Below are positions 12,508 through 23,150 of a stretch of 64,000 bases of DNA, in pieces. The stretch is taken from NCBI GenBank assembly GCA_014058105.1, contig JACGCM010002890.1:868001-932000 (forward strand), written 5' to 3'. Every line of letters begins with the position of its first letter. Position 1 is the first letter of the stretch. The translations under genes and the position numbers were made by a program. Source of the DNA: Kingdonia uniflora. Its lineage: Eukaryota; Streptophyta; Magnoliopsida; Ranunculales; Circaeasteraceae. The notes beneath the pieces were generated by a model. That model was not told the origin of the DNA, searched no databases, and was given only the letters and a program-made list of their open reading frames with translations.

Positions 12508-12852
12508 AGTATACACAGTTCTATTAGCTCACTATTATATATGAATCTCAATTTTGACTGTTCAAAGTAAGTACATATTGGCTGTGAAGAATATTTTAGC
12601 AGCACACTTGGAGTTACAATAAAAAATATTATCAAAATCGACAATATTGGTAATGCACATAGTTACTTGCAATATCTAATATTGCCGAGTTCGAGAATTT
12701 CGGTAGTGTAATTGAAGTTATGCATTCGAGCCCAGCAATTACCAAGTGCTATTTAAGTTAGGGGTATATAATATTATCGAAATCGGCAATATAGTTAAAT
12801 TATGGTCGATCTATTTGATAAACTGATAATTTAATGTTGTATATTCGACAAT
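12508..12852. repeat. Palindromic repeat cluster 5, between the convergent genes
   Basis: It is homologous over about 300 bp to cluster 2 (2840-3143), including the gtatacac lead-in and the tail with tttaatgttg and atattcgacaat. Cores are more degenerate, for example gccgagttcgagaat. It lies in the gap between the two MULE genes. Confidence 0.7.
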
Positions 12853-13082
12853 ATTGCCTGCATAATGAAATACCGCATGTGAACCATTCGCAGTTATATT
12901 AAGGAATCTACAAAGGGGTCATAGAGGGTGCATAAGGCACAACAATCCCTAAATTTCAAATAGTGTATTGTTATTGTCATAAATTCCAAATACAAACCCA
13001 ATGGAATATTGAATCAACACAACAATTCCTTACCAACAATAATAATTAAATATAGATCGGTGTCATGTCAACTCCTATTTTC

Positions 13083-15669
13083 CTAGATATCTTGGTTGTC
13101 GGGATTTTCTTGCAATGGCTGAACATAATCCCCATTACTGTCTCCTGCATGGAATTCATTCTGATTATAAATATGGAATAAATATATGGGAAACACATTA
13201 TAGAGAAATCACAGAGAATATGGCGTTTATGCATAGTATCGAATATGTACTTACTTGATTCCACAATCCTCATTTTGAGAAGTGGGCATGTCCGTTTGTC
13301 ATGGTTGTCGAGTACTCTACAACTTTTACATGGTCCCTTCTTCTTCATAACGGCCTCTTCCATCCCCCACCCCCCCTTCCATCTTGCCCCTTTCTTGTGA
13401 TCAGTCTTTGCTTGTCCTTTTGTTTAAACAACAAGAGGGTTTAAAATGATAGTTCCAGACATCATAGATTATGTTAAAGAAGTTAAGATGTTTGGTTGCG
13501 ATGCATCTGTATGTGTTAAAGACTGGTCGTAGTTATCAAGGTAAGACTCAATCTCGTTCAGCTTCAAAACGGTAAATTCAAAACTTTCTTTCATCTTTGA
13601 GGCTCTTTCGAATAAGTTTGATGCACGAAGGGATAGGTGGCTATGGTATAAGGGGTGTCATACGTTTTCTCCCGCCCAGTGACTTTTATTATACGACCTT
13701 AAGAACTTATTTGCACCAATCGTCCAACTTGTCATAATGAAAGCCTCAAGAATTTTGAGAATGTCGTATTTTGAGAAAACCTTCAGAAGGTGACAACATG
13801 GGAGTCCAACATACTCAAACAACTTGTATCCACAATTACCTGTTAGCTTATCTAAGTCTATAATTAGGTCAAATGACTCGGCACGACCACTATGGGACTT
13901 CACCGTAAGTTGTCGAAGGTTGCCTTCTACGTTTCTTTCTATTACAACGAAGCGGACAACCTAGTCAAACTGATCTTGAAGCTTATGGAACATTGTTTTT
14001 ATGTAAATTTCTGCAGCATCTTTGAGTAGAGCTTGATGAGGACCAACTTGATGATATTTATGCTCTGATGCAAAGTCTTCTCCACTTTCTCGATCGTATA
14101 CCTCTAAAAGGGCAGCCTCGTACTTGGTCACAAAACTGTACAACCTAGTTGTTATTGGCAACTAATCATTAATGAAGATATTTGTGGACTCACTCCGCCC
14201 TGTAGTACTCATGCCTGCAAAGATGGTTGAATAATTCCAAACCGGTGTCCATCTATATCTAATATTGAAGATGCCTTGCATCCAAAGGTTATCATCCAAT
14301 TTGTGTTTCTTCATTAGGTTCATCCACCTGGTTTCAAACTCTAAGGAGTCATATATGTTGTGCATTATTGAATCGATATCTTCTTTGAATGTAGATGATT
14401 CTCGATAAACATGGCTGATTTTCTCAAGAAACTTGTTTGTGATGTGCCACAGACAAAATCGATGTCTAGTATTGGGAAAGGCCTGTAAATAAACCAAAAC
14501 TTAAAATAAATGGCACTACCAAATAATATATGATATTATCAGAAGCTGAGGTTGACAATAAAATTTTGATACATGATCATACTCGATAATATATTGTCGA
14601 CCTATATGTGAAATTGACAATATGATCAGTGCCTAGTCTGTTCAATTCGAACTACCTCTTTACCATGGGAATAGCGGTGGCCATAGCTGCATCTTGATCA
14701 GTGATAATTGAAATAGGGTGTTTGTAGTTCATTGCCTTCAGCCAAGTATAGAACAACCATACAAATGTGTTTTCTTGCTTATTCCTTAGTAGAGCACATT
14801 TGTATTGAATTGTTTGGTAGTGGTTGTTGATCCTTGCAAACGGAGCAAAGGGTATCTTGCAGACATTGGTCTGGTAAGTAGTATTGAAGGTGATGACATC
14901 TCCAAATATCTCGTATGCGCACCTTGAATGTCCATCAATTCAAAAAAAGTTATGTGCTCGGTCCTCATCATCTAATTCTATGTCAAAATGAAACATTAGA
15001 TCTTCAGTTTGTTTCTTCCAAAACTACTCCAACGTGGCTTGTACATCTCCTCTGACTACATGATCCTTATTTACTTTGGCATTGTAGTTGTAACAATCCC
15101 GTTTGTTGAAGGTTCTATCTGGGAATAATATCGGAACCTTACTCACCAGAATATTGTGAAGCTCAAATGTTGTTGTGAGGTTTTTTGCTACTTTCCAGGA
15201 AAGAATCTGCTAACCTTCATACGATAATGATTATGTGGAGATACGAGTTTATGGTTATGGATATTCGTGAAACTTGTGACAACATATTTGTCAATTTTGG
15301 TATTCCAATTAATGTTCATTGTTGCTTTACACCCATAGTTATCAGATGATCATCTGTTGTCAGCAATGTCACTAGTCTCTAGATCTGTCATAAGGTTTAT
15401 CTTTGAAAAACCATTGCTCATATAATAGAAGTGGGCTCTGCCTATATCATCCGATCTTGAACGCTTAGTAGAATTGTGTATATTGGTGGAGAAACCCTTT
15501 CTCTTCTATATCGTTCGTACCACCGATGTGTGTCCTCAACAGTATCAAAATGTTGACCCTCGTATGGGGCTTCTACCAATAATGGGTCTATAATGCATTC
15601 ATTTTTAGACCTTTTTAGGGACTCGTCACGAATAACTTTAGTCCAGTTTTCATCAACAGAGTTTTCCAT
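13083..15669 (-). pseudogene. FAR1/FHY3-type MULE transposase, decayed
   Basis: The start is ATG 15669. A FAR1-type zinc-binding domain covers about 15560-15190 (YEGQHFDTVEDTHRWYERY, later YGCKATMNINW and FTNIHNHKLVSP), with a frameshift near 15500. The MULE transposase core covers about 14930-14160. Its first catalytic Asp position reads Asn (ITFNTTYQTN instead of FDTTY, about 14885), the second Asp is present (ITDQDAAM, about 14700), and RFCLWHI is present. A SWIM-type finger follows (about 13835-13775) with its second Cys changed to Tyr (NCGYKLFEYVGLPCCHLL). Last come a zinc-knuckle-like tail (CKSCRVLDNHDKRTCP, about 13332-13285) and a final exon ending in TAG at 13083. One canonical intron is 14483-14663. 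Transposition activity is unlikely. Confidence 0.85.
14520..14640. repeat. Palindromic repeat cluster 6, in the transposase intron
   Basis: Degenerate copies of the palindromic core (attatcagaagctgaggttgac, then ctcgataatatattgtcgac, each about 20 bases) lie wholly inside the 181 bp intron at 14483-14663. Confidence 0.65.
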
Positions 15670-16835
15670 TGTCGATCTCACTGGCAAGTTGACACATAAA
15701 AGAAGCGATTGTGAGTTACAAGTAATTTAACAAAATATCACAAACCAAACACAAGTAATGTCCAACGCATGTTCATTTCATTTCAAAAGCCTTTATTACA
15801 TCACATGATACAAAAGAGGGAATACAAAATGTAAACAATCACCCCACAAAAACTCATTGTACAACACAGACTTCTAACACATAGTCCTATCCGAAAATCT
15901 AGCTACATTGATATTTTCCCAACTATATTGACCCCTTTGCCCCCCATCAGAAGAATTGTCAGAAGAATTGTAATTAGGCCTCTTACACAGTGAATTAAAA
16001 TATGTCAAATCTTGCTCCGCCCATAACTCATTTTCTAGTAATCCAAATTCTAATTCTCACTCAATTTTAGCTTGCCCCGCTTCTTCTGCTTCAACTTATT
16101 ATAGTGCTGGATAGATTTTTTTTGTAAGTTGGCAAAGAAACTGGGATGTGAACACTATCGTAACTCTCTGCGTCCTCCATGGTGAAGCACTCACAAAATA
16201 ATATATAGACCCAGTTTAAAACTAAACCCCATTGTTAGACCTCTAAAATAACAGAAGTTAAACCCTATGAAATTGTCATGCCTTAACAAAACATGCTTAC
16301 AACGTATGGGGTAGCCTAAAACAAGCCGAAAACAAAAGTTATATTGCCAAACTCGATAATTATGATAGTACATGTGAGGAATTGTATAACTAATATTATT
16401 GATTTCGATAATTCTTTAGTGTCTGTTGAGACTTATGCTTATAACATTGTTGAATGACGCATACTCGACAATTCATACACATATAATCAATGAAAGACAA
16501 ATGGCCTGGGAAGATAAAAATTGGATTATACAGAGGATTACAAGCCCTAACAATTATAATTTCACAACATTCCATACAAAGTAGGTATACTACTGTCTCT
16601 AACTTTGAGAGAGATAAGGGTGATAAAATACCTGTAGGATAAAAATCTTCTCCTACTTTCTTCTATCACTATAACTGTTACAGTTCTTTAGAGAGAAGAA
16701 TTTTACCTCTAATGGCTGAATACGCAAGAAAGAAAGAGAGAATGGTATGGGCGAGAAAGAGATATGGGAGAGTGTGATATGAGAGAGAGTGTATGATATG
16801 AGAACCAATTTGTTCGAATTTGAAAATTAGGGGAG
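15670..16835. other. Upstream region of the transposase, with palindromic repeat cluster 7
   Basis: No convincing gene. Bases 16344-16475 hold three or four palindromic cores (attgccaaactcgataat, attattgatttcgataat, attgttgaatgacgcatactcgac in part). Purine-rich sequence (agagagag, 16720-16870) mirrors the CT-rich tract inside the left TIR. The minus-strand transposase promoter should lie here. Confidence 0.55.
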
Positions 16836-17026
16836 GAGAGAGGGAAATATGACGTGACTGCCAACTAGAGGGGAAGAGAGAAGAAGTGGAGCAGTTAAGA
16901 CCAAAATGTTTTCTACCTCATTTTCTATATAGAAAATCACTAATTTTGATAGCCACTCATCTAATAAAGATGAGTGGTTGGTATTGAGTGAGACTTGAGT
17001 ATTTGGTTTTTGCGTGTCCCTAAATC
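16836..17026 (-). repeat. MULE right terminal inverted repeat
   Basis: Reverse-complement partner of 282-474. The strongest matching part covers about 16850-17020. Confidence 0.8.
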
Positions 17027-17139
17027 TTGTCCCTATGTAGAGAGATCTAATTTATTTCTAGTCCTTAAATCAATCAAAGCAAAAAAAAAATTGTTAATCG
17101 CTTCCGCATTAGTAGTTTTCAATCAATTGGTACCAAAGT
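17027..17139 (+). mobile_element. Right part of the MULE-interrupted LTR and a primer-site-like sequence
   Basis: AT-rich sequence ending tcaatca at 17125, followed by ttggtaccaaagt (17127-17139), a degenerate match to the tRNA-iMet primer site ttggtatcagagc. This is why I read it as the U5 end of the LTR whose left part is at 1-281. Confidence 0.4.
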
Positions 17140-18296
17140 AAAGTTTGTTTTGTGGGATTTTTTTTTTCTACAGTGATTTCTGCGTTGCTAAAGTAATTTT
17201 AGCATCAAAGTTATGTTTAATCCTAGGTTTGAGATATATGTCGAAGCAATCATAAGGATTGCAAAGCTTGAGACGGGTATTGTAATAGAGAATTCGATGA
17301 GATTTGATATAGTAAGATTGAAGATGAACCACTACATGGAGATGATGGAGAGGGAGGGTCACTGTCCGATTGAGGTTATAGGTGGAGAGGTGTTAAAAAG
17401 TTTTTGATCAAAGCCCATGATAGGGTCACAACCTTGATGCGAGAAATTCACCCAATTGACGATTCCGATTATCATGAAGTCCAATCGGTGAAAACCAACA
17501 TCTCCCCAAAACCAATACCCCAAGTTGAACAAATTGAGGAGTAGGGTTTTGCCGATTTGTTCGGTAGTGACGACGAACCCACTTCTGCGATTGAGAAACT
17601 TATAGGTTTTTGGTACGAAGAAGAAGATCGAAGGAGAGCGAAAGTAGCGAATCATGGGTTAGTTTCATTTTAATGGGAGGAACTTGCCACTGGAGAAGGA
17701 GACTTGCATAGTTATGAGATAAACATTGAAGGGTATGATTTCGTACAATTCGATGTCTTCATCTAACACAACAAGTAAGTCCAGCAATTGGGTTGAGTAA
17801 ACATACCCCAAAAGATCCACTTTTTGTGCCGATCCAAATACAGAATCCAAGAGGGAGAAATTTTGTGCATTATGTTGACCCGTTTTGGAGTGAGTCTAAC
17901 AACCAATCACAGACGGTGATATATAGTTTTTTGGGGATTCTGGATAAGCATAGAAATTTTGGCATAACAAAGTTTAATCGTTTAGGTGGAAAAATCATCG
18001 AATACGGAAAGTACCGTGGACGGATTCAGACTCGTTTTATTCTCAGAGACAAGCATGATAATTTTGGCGAAACAATAGTTTCTTTATTTGCAGGCAAACC
18101 AAATGGGTAAGGAAAGTACCGCAGACGGATTGATAATCATCTTCTTCTCGGTGGTACCTTTTCGAGTTCAAGATCTTGTTTTGTTATGTAACCAGAGTTA
18201 ATAGGTACAAAAAGTATTGCGGAAAAATTTGTAATTATTGTATGCTCAGGGTTATTCTTTCTGTCTTCAAAATTTGTGGATGAATTTTTTTCAAAG
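17140..18296 (+). other. Unclassified internal retroelement sequence
   Basis: Two modest open frames lie here: 17213-17407 (ATG start, residues such as MFNPRFEIYVEAII) and 17793-18110 (MSKHTPKDPLFVPIQIQNPR). I recognise neither. Their position after an LTR and primer-like site and before a second LTR-like segment suggests the inside of a degenerate or non-autonomous retroelement. No protease, RT or integrase motif is seen. Confidence 0.35.
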
Positions 18297-18457
18297 ACGG
18301 AGAGAGTTGATCGGTTGTGGGGCCATCTTTACACACGCACGTCGGGTTGTTTCTACGCATTTCGCCCAGTTACTCTTTATTTTAGTAATTATGCATTATT
18401 CTATTTAGTAATTCCTATTAGGAGTCTGATTAGGGTTTTCTATTCTAAATGGTATTA
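18297..18457 (+). repeat. LTR-like segment related to window bases 1-165
   Basis: The segment runs from ggttgtggggccatctttac to the motif tattctaaatgg and matches 1-165 with scattered changes. In this copy it is followed almost at once by a primer-site-like ttgacatcagagc (18459-18471) and gag. In the first copy another 120 bp with a TATA box follow, so the second copy appears internally deleted. Confidence 0.6.
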
Positions 18458-18510
18458 ATTGACATCAGAGCCGCGTTCACATCCCCAGTGTAGCAAGTTT
18501 CAAGAGAAAG

Positions 18511-20745
18511 ATGCCCCGTGGAAGACCTGCGACGAAGAAACCTACACTCGCTCAAGATATAATGAAATTGACGGATAAACTCGATAAGCCTGCCGAGGAT
18601 TTGGGTATGGGAGCCTCCCCCCCCCCAGCCACATCCGTTGGGTGTACTAGAACACCCCTCTCGTGAGTGAATCGTCGTCGCGAGGAGCGACGAACTTAGC
18701 AATCCGTTTGCAAGTTTTGATGTCGAAGCTAAAACTTCTGATGTTGGCAAAATTAGGGTAGAAGCGAAGGTCAAAGGACCAGCGACAAAAACCACTGACC
18801 AACCACAAGGTTCTCACATAAAGATGACCCCGGAATACACCCAATAAGTATCGCCGACACCGACATCAGTTCCAACAATGATCGATACACCACAGCGCCG
18901 GTGACACTCACGATGGCAGATTTTCTTGCTTGTACAAGCCGGCATCAAGCCCTTGCATATGAGGCCTAAGGCCCAAATCGTAACCAACTACTGCCAAATC
19001 CAAATCAGACCCAGTAGGCCCCAATCCAGAAACCAAAAACTGATCTGAAAAAAAGTAAATCTAGGTCGCCCGAAATGATTGGGAACCCGACCCATAACCT
19101 ATGGGTTCAATGAGTTGGGCTCTACCAATTTCTTCATGACCCTGACTTTATCGGTATCGACCTCGAGTGGTAGACTCCTTGCAAACCACCCGCCACTTTC
19201 ACTCTCCTTCGCGCCTCTTCGGCCACCGACCATCTCCCGATGAATTCATCACCGAACAGGGTTAGCGGTCAAACCCTCCCTCCCGTGATATCAGACCCAC
19301 TCCAATAAATCCCACAGGGGGATTCTACCCACCGATCGCCCCCGACAGTCACACCGACAGTACCACCTCTGGTAGAGGTTGACCACTACATACCTCCATC
19401 CTCGACAGCCCTGTTCGGCACACGTGGTGTATCCCTTCCTTCAGCAGACTTGTAGTGAAACCAACATTATACCGACAACGGAAAGCGGCCAACGCCGGGC
19501 ACGAACCCTAAATATAGTTTTGAATTTTGACCACCATACGGTGATAGATGGGAGACCACACAATGATGATGTATTCAGCTTTGAGCGAGAGACATAAAAC
19601 TATGGGTTCATGTCACGTTCTGACTTGGAAGAGAGATCAGAAATTCAGCAGGTGAGGCCGGGGTTGTGGTTCTCACCCCCCCCCCCTGGTTGATACCCCA
19701 TTGCGTGATTGATATAAATAGTATCCACATGGTTCACCTCCGCGTCTGCCAAGGCATCCGTATGCTACGACTTAGCAAGATGAAGAGTACAATTCAAACT
19801 TTGATGAAGAACAATAACCACATCCACGCCAAAAGGGTAAATGTACTGATATTGAGGCTTTGGCCAAAGCTATTGCTGAACAAACACATGATGTTCATCT
19901 CAAGGTCCCAGAGTTCAGCGGTAAGTCTAACGTTGATGCCTTTATTGAGTGGTTGGATAAAGTTGAGCAGGTTTTCAACTACAAGAAATATGGCAATCCA
20001 AAACAGGTTATGATCATTAAGTCCCGACTTACTAGTTTTGTTCTCACCTGGTAGAATAGTGTTCAATAGGCAGGCGTACATCAGGTTACCGTTTAAATAT
20101 AGAACGCTGGAAGATAGAGAGAAAGTTAAAAGAGAGCTTCATCTCCATAAACTACGACGAGGTTGCGTTCAGGAAACTCCAGTCCCTATAAATGGGTACC
20201 TCCTCCCTTGATGATTAGACAGATCAGTTCTACCTCCTTCATGCACATGTACGACTCCATGAGACTGAGCAACAAAGGGTTAGTAGGTACAGGAGTGGAC
20301 TGACGAAGAAATTATAAGAGGCCACCACACTTCAGCCTGTCTTTTTTCTAGCAGATATTTTACAGTTAGCGAAACAAGCGAGCAAGCTACATGCACAAAA
20401 TTGGCCACCGGTTCCAACACCCACAACGGTAGCTCTAGCTATTTCGACAGTCACTACATCGCGTACCTTTATTTTAGATAACTGTTATAGATGCGGAAAA
20501 CCTGGACACCAGAAGCGTGATTGTCCCGTATTTGGTAAAAAGGTTAGATTAGTCGTGGATGGAATGTGTGAGAGCGTTATAGCAACTGTTCAGTGCTTTC
20601 TATATAGAATGAAGATGAAGAGGAAACTGAGAAGCACACCACATTTGTGTGTGAGCCCTCTGGAGCACCGCTCCCTTGATTTCATGGACAAAATCTTCTC
20701 AGATGGAGGGTTTGACGTGGTACACCCCAAATAGGGTCGTTTACC
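18511..20745 (+). pseudogene. Ty3/gypsy-type gag pseudogene, pol missing
   Basis: ATG 18511 opens a basic, Lys/Pro-rich N-terminus. The gag core is at about 19880-20055 with VPEFSGKSNVDAFIEWLDKV, followed by WW (about 20050). A CCHC zinc knuckle, CYRCGKPGHQKRDC, is at 20483-20524. Several stops and frame changes lie between (for example near 18845 and 20054). Sequence after about 20745 shows no protease, RT or integrase, so the element is gag-only. The gag core resembles the one at 63390-62880 on the minus strand. Confidence 0.7.
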
Positions 20746-21025
20746 ACCCATTTGATCTATCTTCACTTTTATGTTTTAGCTTATGCAATATTAGAAAAGA
20801 CCGTGTTGGTTATTAGCAGTTTTTCTTTTCTAGGTTAATTTCCTAATTGGATTGGTTAGGGGAGTTATAGTAGGAGTGCTCCTAGAAAACTAGGTTATAA
20901 AGGGAGAGGGTGGTGTAATGTCTAATCAGTAAGTTAGTAGAGTTGATTTTTTTTAATGAGTTGAGTTTTCTTTCGTTAAAGTTTAGTAGATATCAAGTTC
21001 AAATTTAGTATAATATTATATGAAT
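20746..21025. other. Retroelement 3' remnant, AT-rich
   Basis: Non-coding. It contains an LTR-like TATA context (ggttataaaggg, about 20893-20904) and long T-rich stretches. It may be LTR debris of the preceding gag element. No repeat partner was identified in the window. Confidence 0.3.
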
Positions 21026-21166
21026 TTAGCTTCCACGCTCGTTGTTTGCATTAGTTTTACTATTATACTTATTGTAAAGAAAATCAATGTCAGGACCAGG
21101 TACCCCTTTGATTTCCACATTGTCCACAGTAAAAGATAGGATTATTAATCTTTTACAATTCTTATC
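21026..21166 (-). pseudogene. F-box gene, 3' part, separated from its 5' part by the Tat element
   Basis: Read leftward from 21166, an open frame continues from the 5' part at 36844: DKNCKRLIILSFTVDNVEI, then KGVPGPDIDF, to a TAA at 21026-21028. This fits the F-box associated region in which LHWM...RDT is followed by an ILSFDV-like strand. The TTATC duplicate at 21162-21166 lies inside the coding sequence. The end at 21026 is shorter than typical F-box proteins, so the C-terminus is probably truncated by neighbouring retroelement sequence. Confidence 0.65.
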
Positions 21167-21754
21167 AGTAGGAACCTATCCCAATTCGAACTACCTCCAA
21201 ATCAGACTCACGCATTTCTTACATGACATTAACAGTCAGCATTTCTACCTAGACCATTAACTGATAAAGAACGTGGCCCGGGCACAACAAAAGAATATGA
21301 ACAAATCAAAGACACATGTCTCCCACGAACTAAATAGTTACATAGTCAACCACCACTTACCTCATTATTCGGAGATCATGCTTCAGCACGATAACGAGAT
21401 GTGAGTAAGGTCTATATAAAGAAAAAGTTTCAAAATAGACAAAGACAAAGAAAAACCAGATTTTCTAAACTTTAACACAAAAATTTCTAGATTTCGAACA
21501 CCATAAAACTTCTTATTTACTAGATCAAGTATTTTTAGTTCGAGAGATCACTTGTAATAAGATATCAGCCTCAAGCAATAAAAGTTACGGTTACTAAAAC
21601 CCTCAACTCAAGGTCATAGTTTTTTACCTATTCAAAGGTTTTTCATGCTAAATCACCTGTGTCATTTCTTGTTTTATATTAGTTTTTATCACAGGTATAT
21701 TTAGTATAAGAGCCAATTTTGAGCTATTTCGAGCTATAGAATTATGCCATTACA
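21167..21754 (+). repeat. 5' LTR of the Tat element
   Basis: 588 bp. It aligns with 36241-36838 except for a short deletion near its start (missing a ccaacttaaccc-like piece), and its first base is A where the 3' LTR has T of TG. It ends ccattaca. A TATA-like ctatataaag is at about 21411-21420. Confidence 0.92.
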
Positions 21755-21832
21755 TTTAGCATCGTCTGTGGGAAAGAAGACATTTCCACGATCTCCTAAG
21801 GCATACATTCACTCTACTATTAATCTTCAATC

Positions 21833-23150
21833 ATGGTCACTTCTAGATGACCAGCAACTGGAATCCAGCTCGATCTTTCAGTTGAGCCGAAATAGCTTAC
21901 AGAACTAGAGGTGAATCTCCACACCAAAATAGAGAAACGTAATAAGCTCGAACATCAGTTAACTTTTGACCGAGAGCTCCATGATAAAGAGCCCAAAGTC
22001 GGGCGTCCAGCTCATTTGACAGCGTTTAAATGACAGGAAGAGGCAACCATGTAGACTGTATTACAAGCTTTGCGTAACCCTCAATAGGCTCCCCAAACTA
22101 GAGATCGTGATTAAGTCTCCCAAGTTTCTGCACAAGAAAGGTTAGGACCTTGAAGAGCCACCAGCAAAGTAATTTTTTGAAAAATTCAACATGAACCTCA
22201 ACCTTCCATTCATTTGAACGGTGAAGATCAGTCTAATATCAGCAGAGGTCTCCAACCTTCCAAGCGTCAAGAGGAAGAACAATGACCTCCGCCTCAAATT
22301 CTAGTACGTGATCATTTGGGTGAAGGCACCTGCACTCATAATCCTCAACCACCACGCCAGACCACTCAGGCCACAAGTCAATACGTTACTCAAAAGCATA
22401 TGGATCAGCGAATCAAGGAGTTAATTGAAGCACAATTTCTAGGCAACAAAGACGATCTTACCAAGATACAAGGTAGTACGATTGCCAAAGAGTTATTCGA
22501 TATGGAAGTACCGAAAGGTTTTAATACTCTGAAAATACATAAATACAAGGGCACCGATCCGAAGGAGCATATTCACCAATACCGTGATTTCTTGGGGTTT
22601 TAACCACATTCTATGTCGTCTGTTCACAACAAGTCTACAGGGAGAACCGCTCTGGTGGTTCTACTCTCTACCTAAAGATTTCATCCTCACATTCGATCAG
22701 CTACATAAGTAATTCATCAAGATGTATGCTCACGACAAAGATAAGGAGGATAATTTATACTCTCTTATTAGTCTTAAACAATTACAAGGGGAGAATCTCG
22801 AGGCATTTACAAAGAATTTTTTGAGCTCGCGCGAGAAGTAGATAATATTGATCATAAAACAGCTATTACTGCTTTTACCAACGTGTTCCAGCTCGACTAT
22901 AAGGCCAAAGAGCACCTCTTCTTAACCAAACCCGCGACCTTGGAGGATATGATCACCAAGGGCAATGGGTATGTCAACTTGAAATGGATAATGTCCAAAA
23001 CACATAAATTTACTAAATTTATCCTAACCACAAAAGGTCCAACTACATAATGAAACAATGAACCGAAGGAGGATCAGGGTGATCAAAAGCATCCCAAGGC
23101 CAACCCTGACAGACCTTGGAAAGGTAATTCATTACCCAAACTGGTCCTCC
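21833..23150 (+). pseudogene. Tat element gag
   Basis: ATG 21833 begins a Gln/Arg/Glu-rich region with stops. The conserved gag core is at 22316-22700: VPKGFNTLKIHKYKGTDPKE and HIHQYRDF, then after a frame change GEPLWWFYSLP (about 22638). This matches the usual PKGF...YDGTTDP..H...Y block of Tat gag proteins. No CCHC knuckle was found before the protease. Confidence 0.7.

Larger units (their letters stand above)
282..17026. mobile_element. Mutator-like element (MULE) with long TIRs, two convergent genes and a nested retrotransposon
   Basis: The ends form inverted repeats of about 190 bp (282-474 and 16836-17026). Between them are a plus-strand gene (PMD, coiled coil, OTU-like) and a minus-strand FAR1/FHY3-type transposase that converge near 12.4-13.1 kb, a two-gene layout like that of maize MuDR. 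A 5.7 kb Ty3/gypsy insertion (3675-9375) inflates the element, so its original size was about 11 kb. Both genes carry stops or frameshifts, so this copy is probably not autonomous now. The exact outer ends and the 9 bp target duplication are not resolved, because the repeats become imperfect next to the flanking LTR sequence. Confidence 0.8.

Noticed and set aside
273..17035. 9 bp target duplication of the MULE
   Set aside because: The 9-mers next to the best TIR edges (aggagagag and ttgtcccta) do not match. The ends could not be placed to a single base.
18445..18844. Two minus-strand open frames opposite the gag start
   Set aside because: They lie opposite the plus-strand gag N-terminus, have no motifs, and their frames follow from base composition.
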